The position numbers and the translations under genes were made by a program. Shown one piece after another: positions 29,066 through 38,475 of a stretch of DNA of 54,369 bases. Under the pieces are notes generated by a model. The model was not told where the DNA came from and did not search any database. It saw only the letters and a list, made by a program, of their open reading frames with translations. Origin of the DNA: Aeriscardovia sp. Lineage in GTDB: Bacteria > Actinomycetota > Actinomycetes > Actinomycetales > Bifidobacteriaceae. How positions within the stretch are numbered: position 1 is the stretch's first letter; each line of letters starts with the position of its first letter. The stretch lies in contig JAFRAT010000016.1 of the NCBI GenBank assembly GCA_017405305.1, positions 1-54,369 of the forward strand, written 5' to 3'.

Positions 29066-30208
29066 TCAATCCTTCCGAGAAGTTTGCCGGGCGGCGGCGT
29101 CTTCCTGCCTGATTTCCTTCAGGCGCTGCCGGTAATGCGGGGCGAGGGTCACCGCACTGAGTATAGGGACAGCGACGCAAACGACCGCGACGACGGATCC
29201 TGTCGGGAAGAACAGGGTCATGATTGAGGCGAACGCGATGAGGAACGCCCAGGCCCACATGACGAGGACCGCGCCGCGGATGGTGTGGCCGATGCGGATC
29301 ATGCGGTGGTGCAGGTGCAGGCGGTCCGGGTGCATCGGCGATTGGCCGTGGGATACACGGCGGATGATGGCCATGCACATGTCCAGCAGGGGGATGAAGA
29401 GCACGAGGATCGGCAGCAGGATAGGCATGAATGCCGGCATGGCCGCGCCCGAGTGCATCGTCGAGGGGTCGAAACGGCCGGTGAGCACCACGGACGCGCA
29501 GGTAACGAGGTATCCCAGGAACATCGAGCCGGAGTCGCCCATGAACAGCTTGGCCGGATTCCAGTTGTGCAGCAGGAAGCCAATGCACACGCCGACGAGC
29601 ACCACATCCAGCAGCGTGGCCATGGATGTGAAGTTCGGCTGCGAGCGCGACAGGATGTAGCTGTAGATGGCGAACGCCAGGCCGCCGATCGCGACGATCC
29701 CGGACGCCAGGCCGTCCAATCCGTCGACGAAGTTGACGGCGTTGATGGAAGCGACGATGAGGAACGCGGTTGCTGCCATCGACAGGGACGGCGAAGCGGT
29801 GATGAGCATGGTGCCCCAAGGCAGGGAGACGATCTGCACGCCCTTCCAGGAGACGAAGACGGCGATGAGGATTTGGCCTGACATCTTCAACATCCAGTCA
29901 AGGTCCCAGATGTCGTCGCACACGCCCAACGCGCAGATCATGGCGGCTCCAGCGAGGATGACCCAGGCCTGATCGTCGGAGCGCGGGAACACGCTGCGGA
30001 TCCACGGGATAGACTGCGCGAAGCACAGAGCCACGGCGAATCCCAGGAGCATGCCCACCCCGCCCATGCGCGGCGTGGGGACCGTGTGGATGTCGCGGGC
30101 CCGGATCCGGCCTACCGCTCCGGCTTGGATGGCCAGGTGGCGTACCAGCGGCATCAGCAGGAACGTCGCGACGAGCGCGACGAACGCGACGAAGACGTAG
30201 ACCCTCAT
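29066..30208 (-). CDS. Undecaprenyl-phosphate sugar-1-phosphate transferase (WecA/TagO/MraY family)
   Basis: A 380-aa polytopic enzyme, about 11 membrane segments, which loads a sugar-1-phosphate (GlcNAc-1-P in WecA/TagO) onto undecaprenyl phosphate to begin wall polymer or glycan synthesis. Family motifs are CDDIWDLDW (the Asp-Asp Mg2+ site), NAVNFVDGLDGLA, FMGDSGSMFLG and the cytosolic HLHH loop. Its ATG overlaps the tsaC stop (ATGA). It lies in the prfA-prmC-tsaC cluster, the usual actinobacterial place for this gene. Confidence 0.92.
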   Translation of the reverse strand: MRVYVFVAFVALVATFLLMPLVRHLAIQAGAVGRIRARDIHTVPTPRMGGVGMLLGFAVALCFAQSIPWIRSVFPRSDDQAWVILAGAAMICALGVCDDIWDLDWMLKMSGQILIAVFVSWKGVQIVSLPWGTMLITASPSLSMAATAFLIVASINAVNFVDGLDGLASGIVAIGGLAFAIYSYILSRSQPNFTSMATLLDVVLVGVCIGFLLHNWNPAKLFMGDSGSMFLGYLVTCASVVLTGRFDPSTMHSGAAMPAFMPILLPILVLFIPLLDMCMAIIRRVSHGQSPMHPDRLHLHHRMIRIGHTIRGAVLVMWAWAFLIAFASIMTLFFPTGSVVAVVCVAVPILSAVTLAPHYRQRLKEIRQEDAAARQTSRKD

Positions 30209-30918
30209 TCCGTTCCGCTCCCCTCGTCCCTGTCGCCGCCGCGGAAGCCGGGCGGGATGGCCTGCGCTGCGTACCGGCGGATCAGCTCGGCCGGGATCAC
30301 GCCTTCACGCAGGACACGCACGCCTTGCGGGTCGTCTGGGTCGGCGGCCACGACGGTGGACGCGACGGTGCTGGCAGTCGGACCGCCGTCCAGGTAGAGA
30401 TCCACGGAGTCACCCAGAGCGTCGCAGGCCTCCTGCGCGGTCATGGCCGATGTCTGCCCCGAGAGGTTGGCGCTCGTGCACGCCAGCGGGCCGGTCGCCG
30501 CCAGGATGCGCGATAGCGGTTCGCAGTCGGGTATGCGGACGGCTTGGGTGTCCCGGCCCTCGTCTTTCTTCACCGTCGCCAGCGGCGTGCCTGACGCCAG
30601 GACCCGGGCGATCGGCGAGAAGCCGCCGGGCAGCAGGCCTGCAGCCAAGGTGTCCAGCGGGTGAGGCAGCTCCAGGCCCAGCTCACCCAGCCAGCGCAAT
30701 GACGGCAGAAGCACCTGGATTGACTTGGCGCGCGGACGACGCTTGACGGCGAAAAGCTTGCTGACAGCGTCCGCATTCATCGGGTCGCAGGCCACGCCGT
30801 AGACGGTGTCCGTCGGGACAGCGATCAGCCCGCCGCCGGCGACGATGCGGCTGGCCTGAGCCACCGTCTGCTCGGTGATCGGACGGATCCTGTCCTGCCG
30901 CGTCGCGTTTTCCGCCAT
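30205..30918 (-). CDS. tsaC: L-threonylcarbamoyladenylate synthase (Sua5/YrdC/TsaC)
   Basis: This 237-aa enzyme makes threonylcarbamoyl-AMP from Thr, bicarbonate and ATP for t6A37 modification of ANN-decoding tRNAs. Seen are VPTDTVYGVACDP, KRRPRAKSIQVLL and the TSANLSG substrate loop. Start ATG 30916-30918 has AAGGAG at 6 nt; the longer start 11 codons upstream lacks one. The short length matches TsaC without the Sua5 C-terminal domain. Confidence 0.94.
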   Translation of the reverse strand: MAENATRQDRIRPITEQTVAQASRIVAGGGLIAVPTDTVYGVACDPMNADAVSKLFAVKRRPRAKSIQVLLPSLRWLGELGLELPHPLDTLAAGLLPGGFSPIARVLASGTPLATVKKDEGRDTQAVRIPDCEPLSRILAATGPLACTSANLSGQTSAMTAQEACDALGDSVDLYLDGGPTASTVASTVVAADPDDPQGVRVLREGVIPAELIRRYAAQAIPPGFRGGDRDEGSGTE

Positions 30919-30954
30919 GTCGTCTCCTTCTTGTCCGTTCCTTGTGTTCATGTC

Positions 30955-32142
30955 TTACCGTTCTTCGAAGCTTCGCCATTCCCGATCGCCGTCGATGGCG
31001 GCATCGCTCCGCCTGCCGGTGCCATTGTCGTTTCCGCGGACGCCCTGCGTCCAGCGCGGACGGTGCATCCCGTCCTCCTTGACGGAGACGTCCCGGAGAC
31101 CGGCGTCCTCGAACGCTATCCGCATCGCCGCCGCCTGCGTGACATCATGCTCCATCAACAGCGCGCCGCCCGGCCGCAGCAACCGCGATGCTCGTGCCAC
31201 CAGCAGCCGAGGAATCGCCGTCCCGTCTGCCGATCCGCCGTACAGGGCTATCGCCGGATCCTGGAGCGCCTCCGGTTGTTCGACGGGCCGGCTTTCGGGC
31301 AGGTATGGCGGATTGCACACTACGGCGTCGACGCGGCCGTCCAGACCGGCAAGGGTGCCCGGCGCGGCGGCGTCGGCCAGCAGCGTCCGCACGCGCGAAC
31401 CGTTCGGCAGCGAAACGGGTGCATCGCCTTCGCCGGAAACCCTGACGTCGCGCGCCGCGCGGCCGCCACCGCCCAGCCGAACGACATTCCGCCGCAGCCA
31501 GGCATACGCCCGCTCGTCTTTCTCCACCTGCCAGACGTCAGCGCCCGGCAGATGACGGGCGACGCTCAGGCCCATGACGCCACTGCCAGCGCACAGGTCG
31601 ACGACTATCGCCCGTCCGCCGCCGCGATGCGCGTGCAGCCAGTCAACCGCCGCAGCGACGACCCATTCGGTTTCCGGCCGCGGGACGAACACGCCCGATC
31701 CGACAAGGTATTCGGCGCCATAGAAATCCACGTGACCCACGATGTGCTGCAAGGGTTCGCGTTGGCTTCGGCGCGCGACGGCGTTGTCCAGCCACCTGCC
31801 GAACGCCTGGCGGCGGGCCTTCGGATCGCCGCCAGGCGTGACGCTGTCCGCGCCGGCGACCGCGGTTCCATGGCTTTCACCGTCCGCCGGACCTCCGTCA
31901 GCCGCAGCGGCGCCTGGCGTGGCGTTTCCCAGCGCGCCGACGACCGACGTGCCGAGGATATCCCACCTCACGACGTCGCTGGATTCGGTGTCCTTGCCGC
32001 AACGGCGGAACGCTTCCGCGACCAGGGCGACTGCCTCGTTGCGGGTGTGATCGATGCCGGCCGCGCCCAGCGTCGCGGCGGCCAGCGCCACCGCCTGATG
32101 CACGCTCTCCGCCTGCCCGGCCCGGCGAGCGCCGGCGCTCAT
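30955..32142 (-). CDS. prmC: Release factor N5-glutamine methyltransferase
   Basis: PrmC methylates the GGQ glutamine of release factors using S-adenosylmethionine. The SAM site is [14 protein letters not shown] and the catalytic NPPY motif is in [10 protein letters not shown]. At 395 aa it is roughly 100 residues longer than usual. The excess is a Gly/Ala-rich linker between the N-terminal helical domain and the methyltransferase core (around residues 70-110) and a charged C-terminal tail. The ATG overlaps the prfA stop (ATGA), so it is coupled to its substrate's gene. Confidence 0.94.
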   Translation of the reverse strand: MSAGARRAGQAESVHQAVALAAATLGAAGIDHTRNEAVALVAEAFRRCGKDTESSDVVRWDILGTSVVGALGNATPGAAAADGGPADGESHGTAVAGADSVTPGGDPKARRQAFGRWLDNAVARRSQREPLQHIVGHVDFYGAEYLVGSGVFVPRPETEWVVAAAVDWLHAHRGGGRAIVVDLCAGSGVMGLSVARHLPGADVWQVEKDERAYAWLRRNVVRLGGGGRAARDVRVSGEGDAPVSLPNGSRVRTLLADAAAPGTLAGLDGRVDAVVCNPPYLPESRPVEQPEALQDPAIALYGGSADGTAIPRLLVARASRLLRPGGALLMEHDVTQAAAMRIAFEDAGLRDVSVKEDGMHRPRWTQGVRGNDNGTGRRSDAAIDGDREWRSFEER

Positions 32143-33254
32143 CGGCTGTCCTTGTTTCCCGACAGGCGTGCGGACTCGTCGGCTTCGACGTCCGAGTCGA
32201 TGACCGCCTGCAAGTCGCCGTTCAGCACCTGGTCGAGGTTGTAGGCCTTGTAGCCAGTGCGATGGTCAACGATGCGGTTCTCCGGGAAATTGTACGTGCG
32301 GATGCGCTCCGAGCGGTCGAGGCTGCGCACCTGCGAATGACGCAGATCGGCTGCCTCCTGGGCCTCTTTCTCGTGCTTGAGCGCCAAAAGGCGCGACTTG
32401 AGGACGCGCAATGCCGACGCGCGGTTCTGGATCTGCGACTTCTCGTCCTGCATGTTGACGACGATGCCGGTGGGAATATGGGTCATGCGCACGGCGGAGT
32501 ACGTGGTGTTGACGGACTGGCCCCCAGGACCGGAACTCATGAAGGTATCGATTTTTAGGTCTTTGGGGTCGATGATAATCTCGTCGTCGTCCTCGTCTGC
32601 TTCGGGGAACACGATAACGCCGGCTGCGGAGGTTTGGATCCGTCCCTGGGACTCGGTCACCGGCACGCGCTGGACGCGGTGCACGCCGCCTTCGTACTTG
32701 AGGCTCGCCCACACGCCGTCCTCGGGCGCGACGACGCCCTTGGCGCGGAACGCGACCTGCGCGTCTTTGACTCCCCCCAGCTGCGAGGAGTTCTCGCTCT
32801 GGACCTCAACGGACCAACCGCGGTTTTCCGCGTACCGGGCGTACATGCGCAGCAGGTCAGCCGCGAACAAAGCCGCTTCCTCGCCGCCGGTACCGGCCTT
32901 GATCTCCATGATGGCGTCGCGGGCGTCGTCAGGGTCGCGCGGGATCAGCGCGGCGCGCAAGTCGGCCTTCGCCGCGTCGATGCGCGCGGACAGATCGGCG
33001 GCTTCCCGGGCGAAGTCCGGGTCCTCGTCCGTCAGCTCCAGCGCGGCGGCGCGGTCGGCGGACAAGCGCCGGAGCAGACGGTAGACGTTGACGATCTTCT
33101 GCAGTGCGGCATGGCGGGTCGCCAGCTTCCTCATCGCCGACGGGTCAGACGCCGTTTCCGGCAGGCTCATCGACTCCTCAAGGCCGGCGTACTCCTGTTC
33201 CGCCGCCTGAGCGGCCGGAAACTCCTCCTGCAGAACCTCGTCCTCGTGGCTCAT
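32139..33254 (-). CDS. prfA: Peptide chain release factor 1, with Gln at the stop-codon-stacking His
   Basis: RF1 (371 aa) reads UAA and UAG. The catalytic GGQ is in [12 protein letters not shown] and the codon-selectivity tripeptide is PVT in [10 protein letters not shown]. The next motif reads [10 protein letters not shown] where most RF1s have GR(I/V)HTS: the His that stacks on stop-codon bases is Gln207 (codon 32634-32636). The N-terminal domain is acidic. It heads the prfA-prmC-tsaC operon. Confidence 0.97.
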   Translation of the reverse strand: MSHEDEVLQEEFPAAQAAEQEYAGLEESMSLPETASDPSAMRKLATRHAALQKIVNVYRLLRRLSADRAAALELTDEDPDFAREAADLSARIDAAKADLRAALIPRDPDDARDAIMEIKAGTGGEEAALFAADLLRMYARYAENRGWSVEVQSENSSQLGGVKDAQVAFRAKGVVAPEDGVWASLKYEGGVHRVQRVPVTESQGRIQTSAAGVIVFPEADEDDDEIIIDPKDLKIDTFMSSGPGGQSVNTTYSAVRMTHIPTGIVVNMQDEKSQIQNRASALRVLKSRLLALKHEKEAQEAADLRHSQVRSLDRSERIRTYNFPENRIVDHRTGYKAYNLDQVLNGDLQAVIDSDVEADESARLSGNKDSR

Positions 33255-33376
33255 GTCTCTCCGTTTCCCTGATGCTGTCGATTACCGGATTTTCCATCAT
33301 CCCGCGCGCCCTGGAGATAACGAGGGGAGGAAAAGAACTCCGGAGCGGAACGCTGGCGGAAGCCGTCAATGACAAA

Positions 33377-34825
33377 TCAGCCGCGCCCGCCATGCTCGTC
33401 GCGCGGTTTGTCGAAGAACTCGAACAGCTTCTTCTTCACCAGCACGATGGCGCGCTCGGGCATATGGCGCCACAGCGTCTTGGCCTGGTAGCCGGCAAGC
33501 TCGTCGTAGACCGGCTTACCGCCGAGCAGGTCGTAGACGATGCAGGCGCACAGGGTGACGATCGACATCGGGATGAGGCTGCTGTAGCCGGTCATCTCCA
33601 CAACAAGGATGATGGCGGTCAGCGGGCACTGCACGGTCGCGCCGAACAAGCCGGCCATGCAGGAAGACTCGATAACGGAGAAGTAGCCGGCGGAACCCGG
33701 GTCCACGTGGGCCATCACCAGCAGCTTGCCGCAGATGAGGCCAAAGGTGGCGCCCAAGGTCAGAATCGGCAGGAACACGCCGCCAGGCACACCGGAGCCA
33801 TAGGACAGCTGCGAGCCGATCAGACGGATGATAAACATGACGACGAGCAGCCACAGGGCCGTGTTGGAGTTCGAGACGATGTTGATGAACGAGGTGCCGC
33901 CGCCCAGCGTCACCGGCAGAAGCAGGCCGAGCGGAATCATAAGCAGGAACGGGATGAAGGCGCGCAGCATCCTGGGAATGTGCAGCAGACTGTAGAAGTT
34001 GATGCCCCAGAACAGCGTCTTCTCGTACAAGGCGGCGACGCAGCCCAGTCCCATGCCGATGAGGATGAACTGCCACCACATGGTGATGTCGATGGTCCTG
34101 GGGGCCGGCAGCACGAATCCAGGGGCCTGCCCCAGCACGAGGATGGTGGTGAACGCGGCGGACACGGAGGCGACGAAGGAGCAAATGAAGACCCTTGTCG
34201 TGAAGCGGGCGTAAACCTCCTCGGCCACGAAAATGACGGAGGCGAGCGGCGCGGTGAACGCGGCGGACAGGCCGGCGGCGGCGCCGCAGGAGACGAGGGT
34301 GTGGCGGTTGCGCGCTGTGTGGTCGCTGTAGTTCGAGCAGCCCAGGCCGACGGACGCGCCGATCTGCACGGACGGGCCTTCCCTGCCGAGGAACAGGCCG
34401 GGGCCGACGGCCGCCAAGCCGCCGACGACCTTGCGCCAAGTCACCTTCCACCAGTGCCAGTACTTCGCGTGGTCGGAGCGCAGGCGCTGCTCGACGTCCG
34501 GGATGCCGGATCCGGAGACAAGCGGTTCCGTCTTGACAATCCACGCCAGCAGCCACGACAGCAGGAAGGAGCCGGCGACGACGAGCGCCAGCACCCACCA
34601 ATGGCCGTCCTTTGTATAGGCGTAAAGGTCCGTCATGCGGTCGTTGAGCCAAGTCAGGCTGCCGCGGAACAGGCCGACGACGAGACCGGAGACCAGGCCG
34701 ATGATCACGCTCCACGCGATGAGGCTCCAAGGCCGGTCGTCGTCCATTTTCTTGCGCAGCCACCGCGTCACAGGTCCGCCCTGAAGGCGCGGAGCGGCCG
34801 AAGAAGCGCTGTCGATGTCACCCAT
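33377..34825 (-). CDS. ClC-family chloride channel/transporter
   Basis: A 482-aa membrane protein with about 16-18 helices. ClC signatures are all present: GSGIPDVEQ, GREGPSVQIGA (external gating Glu) and GSGVPGGVFLPIL. The second Glu of VAEEVYARF matches the internal proton glutamate of exchanger-type ClCs, so Cl-/H+ exchange is more likely than channel activity. No CBS domains. The start is ATG 34823-34825 with AGGGG upstream; the open frame extends further only as an out-of-frame reading of groES. Exchangers of this type can aid acid tolerance. Confidence 0.93.
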   Translation of the reverse strand: MGDIDSASSAAPRLQGGPVTRWLRKKMDDDRPWSLIAWSVIIGLVSGLVVGLFRGSLTWLNDRMTDLYAYTKDGHWWVLALVVAGSFLLSWLLAWIVKTEPLVSGSGIPDVEQRLRSDHAKYWHWWKVTWRKVVGGLAAVGPGLFLGREGPSVQIGASVGLGCSNYSDHTARNRHTLVSCGAAAGLSAAFTAPLASVIFVAEEVYARFTTRVFICSFVASVSAAFTTILVLGQAPGFVLPAPRTIDITMWWQFILIGMGLGCVAALYEKTLFWGINFYSLLHIPRMLRAFIPFLLMIPLGLLLPVTLGGGTSFINIVSNSNTALWLLVVMFIIRLIGSQLSYGSGVPGGVFLPILTLGATFGLICGKLLVMAHVDPGSAGYFSVIESSCMAGLFGATVQCPLTAIILVVEMTGYSSLIPMSIVTLCACIVYDLLGGKPVYDELAGYQAKTLWRHMPERAIVLVKKKLFEFFDKPRDEHGGRG

Positions 34826-34869
34826 GATTCCCCTTTTTACGCGTCTCCGGCGACATTGTCCGAGGCACG

Positions 34870-34907
34870 AAAAAACGGCCCCACGCATTGCACGCAAAGA
34901 CCGTTTT
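34870..34907 (-). terminator. Intrinsic terminator of groES
   Basis: On the minus strand AAAACGG (34901-34907) pairs with CCGTTTT (34872-34878), and the stem runs into six T residues (34870-34875). The interior is imperfectly paired. Confidence 0.75.
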
Positions 34908-34964
34908 GTCAAAGCATCGACGGCGCCCGCCCTGCTGGAACGGGAACGCCGGCCGACCGCCGGA

Positions 34965-35258
34965 TCAGAGCAGGATGGCCAGGATGTCGCGAGCGGCGAC
35001 GATGAGGTAATCCTCGCCCTGGTAGTGCAGCTCGGTGCCGCCGTACTTGGAGAACAGGACCTTGTCGCCGACTTTGACGTCCATCGGCAGACGATCGCCC
35101 TTGTCGTCCATCTTGCCCGGGCCGACGGCGAGGACTTCGCCCTGCTGCGGCTTCTCCTTGGCGGAATCCGGGATGACCAGACCGGACGCGGTGGTCGTCT
35201 CGGCCGGAGCCTGCTTGATGATGACCTTGTCTTCCAACGGCTTGAGTGAGACCGACAT
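34965..35258 (-). CDS. groES: Co-chaperonin GroES
   Basis: GroES (97 aa) is the lid of the GroEL folding chamber. It begins [15 protein letters not shown], has the mobile loop [11 protein letters not shown] and the [10 protein letters not shown] turn. ATG 35256-35258 is preceded by GGAGGG. The gene is alone: its terminator lies downstream and no groEL follows. It is controlled by the CIRCE element upstream. Confidence 0.98.
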   Translation of the reverse strand: MSVSLKPLEDKVIIKQAPAETTTASGLVIPDSAKEKPQQGEVLAVGPGKMDDKGDRLPMDVKVGDKVLFSKYGGTELHYQGEDYLIVAARDILAILL

Positions 35259-35363
35259 AAAGACCCTCCCATACATGATGACTGTTACGACCTCCGCAGA
35301 CTCGCGCGACGGCTGACGAACATCCGCTCCTCCGCGAAGCTCCCTTCTTAGCCTAACGCATTT

Positions 35364-35390
35364 TTAGCACTCCGCAAACCAGAGTGCTAA
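35364..35390 (-). promoter_or_regulatory. CIRCE operator (HrcA site) of groES
   Basis: TTAGCACTC (35364-35372), a 9-nt spacer and GAGTGCTAA (35382-35390) form the exact 9-N9-9 CIRCE consensus, bound by the HrcA repressor and relieved on heat shock. It lies about 105 nt upstream of the groES start. Confidence 0.97.
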
Positions 35391-35431
35391 AAGCGAAATC
35401 GGGAATGCGGACCAGACGGGGCGGACGGATG

Positions 35432-36448
35432 TCACCGGCTGCGACGGGACAGAACGGAATCGAGGTCGGCGCCCAGCGAACTGCTGGACTCGGATGGGGC
35501 GGACACCTTCCCCAACGACACGCCGCTGGGCGTGACGTCGGCGAAAATCGCCCGCTGACCGTCGGCGGACACCGGCGTGGCCGTGGCGACCTGGCGGTAC
35601 GACTTGATCTCCGCGCTCTGGATCCCGTCGCGGTCGCCGGCGCCCGAGGCGCCGGCGGGACGTCGGGCCTTCGCCAGCGTGCTCTTCGGCGCGGAAGCCT
35701 GCTGCTTGGCAGCAATCTTTCTGGCCGACTCGTCGGATCCCAAGGAGAAGTTCACGAAACCGGTGCCGACGGACTTGACGGCGGCTTTCTTCGCCGCGGC
35801 CTTTGCGCGGGGTGTGACGGACTCCGGACGCGCGGCGCCACGCTTCTGTTGCTCGACGATTTCCTCGACGTCCTGCACCGGGATGATGAACGTCGGAGCG
35901 TTGTCCTCGCGGTTTTCGTCCTGCGCCGCTATTGGCTTTGTCAACGAACGGCCGGACGCGACTGGCTTACCGGACGGACGTGACGCGGCGACGGCCTTCT
36001 CCCACCGGCGCGCGGACTTCGCGGCATGGGCGCCGAAAGCGAGGACGACGACGACCAAAGCGACCGGAATCAGGCAGTAGCACACGCTGAATCCGCATAC
36101 GAGGCCGAGGACAGCGACGAGGACGGCGACGGCCAGCAGGGACAGAACCAGCGTCCGGCGGCGGCGAACGGACGCTTTCCTCAGCGCTCGAACGCGTTCG
36201 ATCTGCGCGCGGCCCAACCGCGTCTCCGGCTCCGCATCCGACTTCTGCGACATGTCAGCACCCTTCGTTCCCCGAACCACCGGGGCCGCCTCAATTTTGA
36301 CCATATGTACGGAAGCATCGTCGCGGCGAACTCTGCGTTTTCTCGCCACGGAGGATTTAATCCACAGAGGAACGATTCCGCGGACCAGGACGGCGCACAA
36401 CACAGCGACGCACACGGCACTGATCGGACCATACCCCACGCTGGACAT
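35432..36448 (-). CDS. Membrane protein of unknown function
   Basis: From ATG 36446-36448 the protein is 338 aa. Residues about 5-25 form one hydrophobic segment, followed by a basic patch and RRDDASVHMV. A second pair of segments sits at about 110-150 (LSLLAVAVLVAVLGLVCGF and IPVALVVVVLAFGAHA). The long C-terminal half is Ala/Lys/Ser-rich and cytosolic if the positive-inside rule holds. The architecture resembles an uncharacterised actinobacterial membrane protein often near fmdB and mscL; this is from memory. A shorter form from ATG 36251-36253 has a better ribosome site (AAGG) and would lose the first segment. Unknown role. Confidence 0.65.
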   Translation of the reverse strand: MSSVGYGPISAVCVAVLCAVLVRGIVPLWIKSSVARKRRVRRDDASVHMVKIEAAPVVRGTKGADMSQKSDAEPETRLGRAQIERVRALRKASVRRRRTLVLSLLAVAVLVAVLGLVCGFSVCYCLIPVALVVVVLAFGAHAAKSARRWEKAVAASRPSGKPVASGRSLTKPIAAQDENREDNAPTFIIPVQDVEEIVEQQKRGAARPESVTPRAKAAAKKAAVKSVGTGFVNFSLGSDESARKIAAKQQASAPKSTLAKARRPAGASGAGDRDGIQSAEIKSYRQVATATPVSADGQRAIFADVTPSGVSLGKVSAPSESSSSLGADLDSVLSRRSR

Positions 36449-36612
36449 GATACAAGGCAATCCTTACAAATCCATCAAAGAACTTCCATCGGACTTTTGC
36501 TGAGACGCCGCCGGTAGCTCTTGCGCCAGCAGGAAAAACGGTGCCGGCGGCCGGAACGACGGTAAGATAACAGAAGGATTGTGTTTTTCGTATTCCACAA
36601 GGAAGGTGCTAC

Positions 36613-36816
36613 GTGCCTACATACCATTACCGGTGCAAGAACTGCGGCTATGATTTTCTCAAAGAGCAGGCGTTCAACGACGCGCCCATCACAGTCTGCC
36701 CGAAATGCGGGCAGAAGCAGGTGCGCAAGGTGTACTCGGTCGCCGGGATCCAGTTCAGGGGAAACGGCTTCTACCGGACCGACAGCAGCTCCGCATCGAA
36801 GGCGAAGTCCAACTGA
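36613..36816 (+). CDS. FmdB-family zinc-ribbon protein
   Basis: A 67-aa protein with two CxxC knuckles (Cys8/Cys11 in RCKNCG and Cys29/Cys32 in CPKCG) forming the FmdB/CxxC_CxxC_SSSS regulatory zinc ribbon. The YSVAGIQFRGNGFYRTDS tail followed by serines is typical. The start is GTG 36613-36615 with GGAAGG upstream. Function of the family is not settled; it often neighbours mscL in actinobacteria, as here. Confidence 0.93.
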   Translation: MPTYHYRCKNCGYDFLKEQAFNDAPITVCPKCGQKQVRKVYSVAGIQFRGNGFYRTDSSSASKAKSN

Positions 36817-36923
36817 ACCTTTGCTTCTCGCTGGTTCCGGTCGGCGCTGGCGGCTTCCGCCGCGGCGTCGATGTTCGCAAGCCGGCCACAGAACCAGCGG
36901 ACGCCCCACAAACGCTCTTGCAG

Positions 36924-36965
36924 GGCAGCTGCGATGGACATCCATCGCAGCTGCCTTTTCGTTTT
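36924..36965 (+). terminator. Intrinsic terminator of the FmdB gene
   Basis: A perfect 14-bp stem (36924-36937 with 36942-36955, ACAT loop) is followed by TTTTCGTTTT. Confidence 0.93.
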
Positions 36966-37668
36966 CCACTCCCCTGTTCCCGCCCCGCCTTTCGCATGGA
37001 CAGCGCATGCCAGCGCTTGAGTCCCGCGTGCATCTCGACCGGGTGCCGCCGCTCTGTCCAAACGCTATCCACTGCGCCGTTTCCCTATGCCCTCGCGCCT
37101 CGGACGCTGGCGGGGAAATGACAATGGCGGCCGCTGCGCGGCGATGATTTGGTCGTCGCGCACAATCCGTCGTGGCGGGAACGGACCATCCCCTCCGGCG
37201 CGGCCGGCCGCCCAGAGATGGTGACGACCATCACGGGCGAACGTCGACTCCTCGTCCGCTTCGCTGCTTTCCTCCTCGCCGCGGCAAACATGCATTCCCC
37301 GGCCGTCTGCACGGCGCTGCCGTCGGGAACGACGAGACGGCGCACGATGACACCATTCCACCGAGCCCCGCTCCTGACCAGCCTCTCGGCCAATGCCGAG
37401 TTCCTGCTCCGACGCGGATGCCGCGTACTCTGCGTTGGAAGACCGCTTCTGCCCCCCCCCCTGCTTTCGCAGACGATTCCCCTGTCGAGCAGCCGTCTCC
37501 ATCCTCGTTGCCGTCGCGGAGCCGGTTCTGCCGCGTCACGGCGCGCCGCGGGTTGGGCACCAGCATGGCTATGCTCTACAGAGTGCGCGTTCGTTTCGTC
37601 GGACGCGTCGGAGAACAAGAGAAAGCGAGGAGGGGCGGGCCGATTCGCTGCCGGGCCGCCTGTTGTTT
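36966..37668. other. 700-nt region without a recognisable gene
   Basis: All frames are largely open because of GC content, but none has a good ribosome site, consistent codon use or a recognisable protein. I looked for remnants of 5-formyltetrahydrofolate cyclo-ligase and of a SAF-domain protein, which occupy this neighbourhood in other actinobacteria, and found no convincing match. It contains a ten-C homopolymer. It could be decayed sequence or hold an unrecognised RNA. Confidence 0.5.
37452..37461. repeat. C10 homopolymer tract
   Basis: Ten consecutive C (G10 on the minus strand), the longest single-base run I noticed in the window. Tracts of this length slip during replication and underlie phase variation in some bacteria, but no gene is clearly attached here. 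Confidence 0.9.
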
Positions 37669-38235
37669 ATGGCAGATTCGAAGAAAGACAGCATTTCCAG
37701 CTATTCCGACAAAGGAGTCATCGCCGGATTCAAGGAATTCGTCACCCGCGGCAACATGATCGACATGGCAGTCGGCGTTGTCATGGGCACTGCGGTGACC
37801 ACCGTCGTGACCGCCATCGTCAAGAGCTTCATCAACCCGCTCATCGCCATGATTTTCGGCAAACCCGACATGAGCAAGCTGCTGGCCTTCACCGTGCGCG
37901 GAGCAACCGTGTCCTTCGGCGCGATCCTCAACTCCCTCATCAACTTCGTCGCCGTGGCCGCAGCCGTGTACTTCTTCATCATCGTTCCGATCAATAAGTT
38001 CCACAACGCCGCCAGGAAGCTGACGCACAAGAACTCCAGCGACGCCGCGGAAGCCGAGGAAGCGGCCGAGGAAGCGGGCCTGACTCCGGAGGATCAGACC
38101 ATCGCGCTGCTGACCGAGATCCGCGACCAGCTCGCACAGGCCAACACGGCGGGCGCGCTGCCATCCTCGACGGCCGCCGTGCTCAATGATGGCAACACGG
38201 ACGAGCAGGTTGCCATCGGCGCTAAGCTCAGCTGA
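37669..38235 (+). CDS. mscL: Large-conductance mechanosensitive channel
   Basis: MscL (188 aa) opens under membrane tension to release solutes in hypo-osmotic shock. TM1 is in the block FKEFVTRGNMIDMAVGVVMG and TM2 in the INFVAVAAAVYFFIIVPIN region. The C-terminal tail is longer than in E. coli, with an acidic Ala/Glu stretch, the PEDQTIALLTEIRDQL helix and about 35 further residues. The ATG lacks a clear ribosome site; GAGGAGG occurs about 35 nt upstream. An unusual leader or leaderless start is possible. Confidence 0.95.
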   Translation: MADSKKDSISSYSDKGVIAGFKEFVTRGNMIDMAVGVVMGTAVTTVVTAIVKSFINPLIAMIFGKPDMSKLLAFTVRGATVSFGAILNSLINFVAVAAAVYFFIIVPINKFHNAARKLTHKNSSDAAEAEEAAEEAGLTPEDQTIALLTEIRDQLAQANTAGALPSSTAAVLNDGNTDEQVAIGAKLS

Positions 38236-38320
38236 TTCCGGTCAGCGCGGCGATCGGTTGGCGCACGGCAAACCGACGCGGAAGCTGGGTAGCGCCGGTT
38301 GTACGCCGGATGCGCGTTGA

Positions 38321-38362
38321 CGAATGGAGGGACCGGGTTCCGCAGCCTGGTCCCTCCATTCG
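38321..38362. terminator. Hairpin between converging mscL and the helicase-like operon
   Basis: A perfect 14-bp stem (38321-38334 with 38349-38362) with a 14-nt loop that can pair further. No T-run on either side, so termination is inferred from position between convergent genes. Confidence 0.55.
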
Positions 38363-38475
38363 CGTCGTGGATTTGTTCAGTCAGCACGCATGGCACCGCC
38401 GCGCGCCGGGCACTGCGTCGGCACTCACGGACGCGCCGCGTCATCTGTCATATCACTCAGTGGATCGAAGAAGCG

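Noticed and set aside
33377..35272. A 631-codon frame suggesting a fusion at the N-terminus of the ClC protein
   Set aside because: The first 149 codons are an off-frame reading of groES; the ClC protein has its own ribosome site and ATG at 34825.
37085..37618. A 177-codon minus-strand frame through the C10 tract
   Set aside because: TTG start without ribosome site, many rare AGG/GGA codons, no recognisable domain. Kept only as part of the gap description.
36966..37668. Possible remnant of 5-formyltetrahydrofolate cyclo-ligase or a SAF-domain gene
   Set aside because: Neither the GxGGGxYDR motif nor a SAF pattern could be found in any frame.
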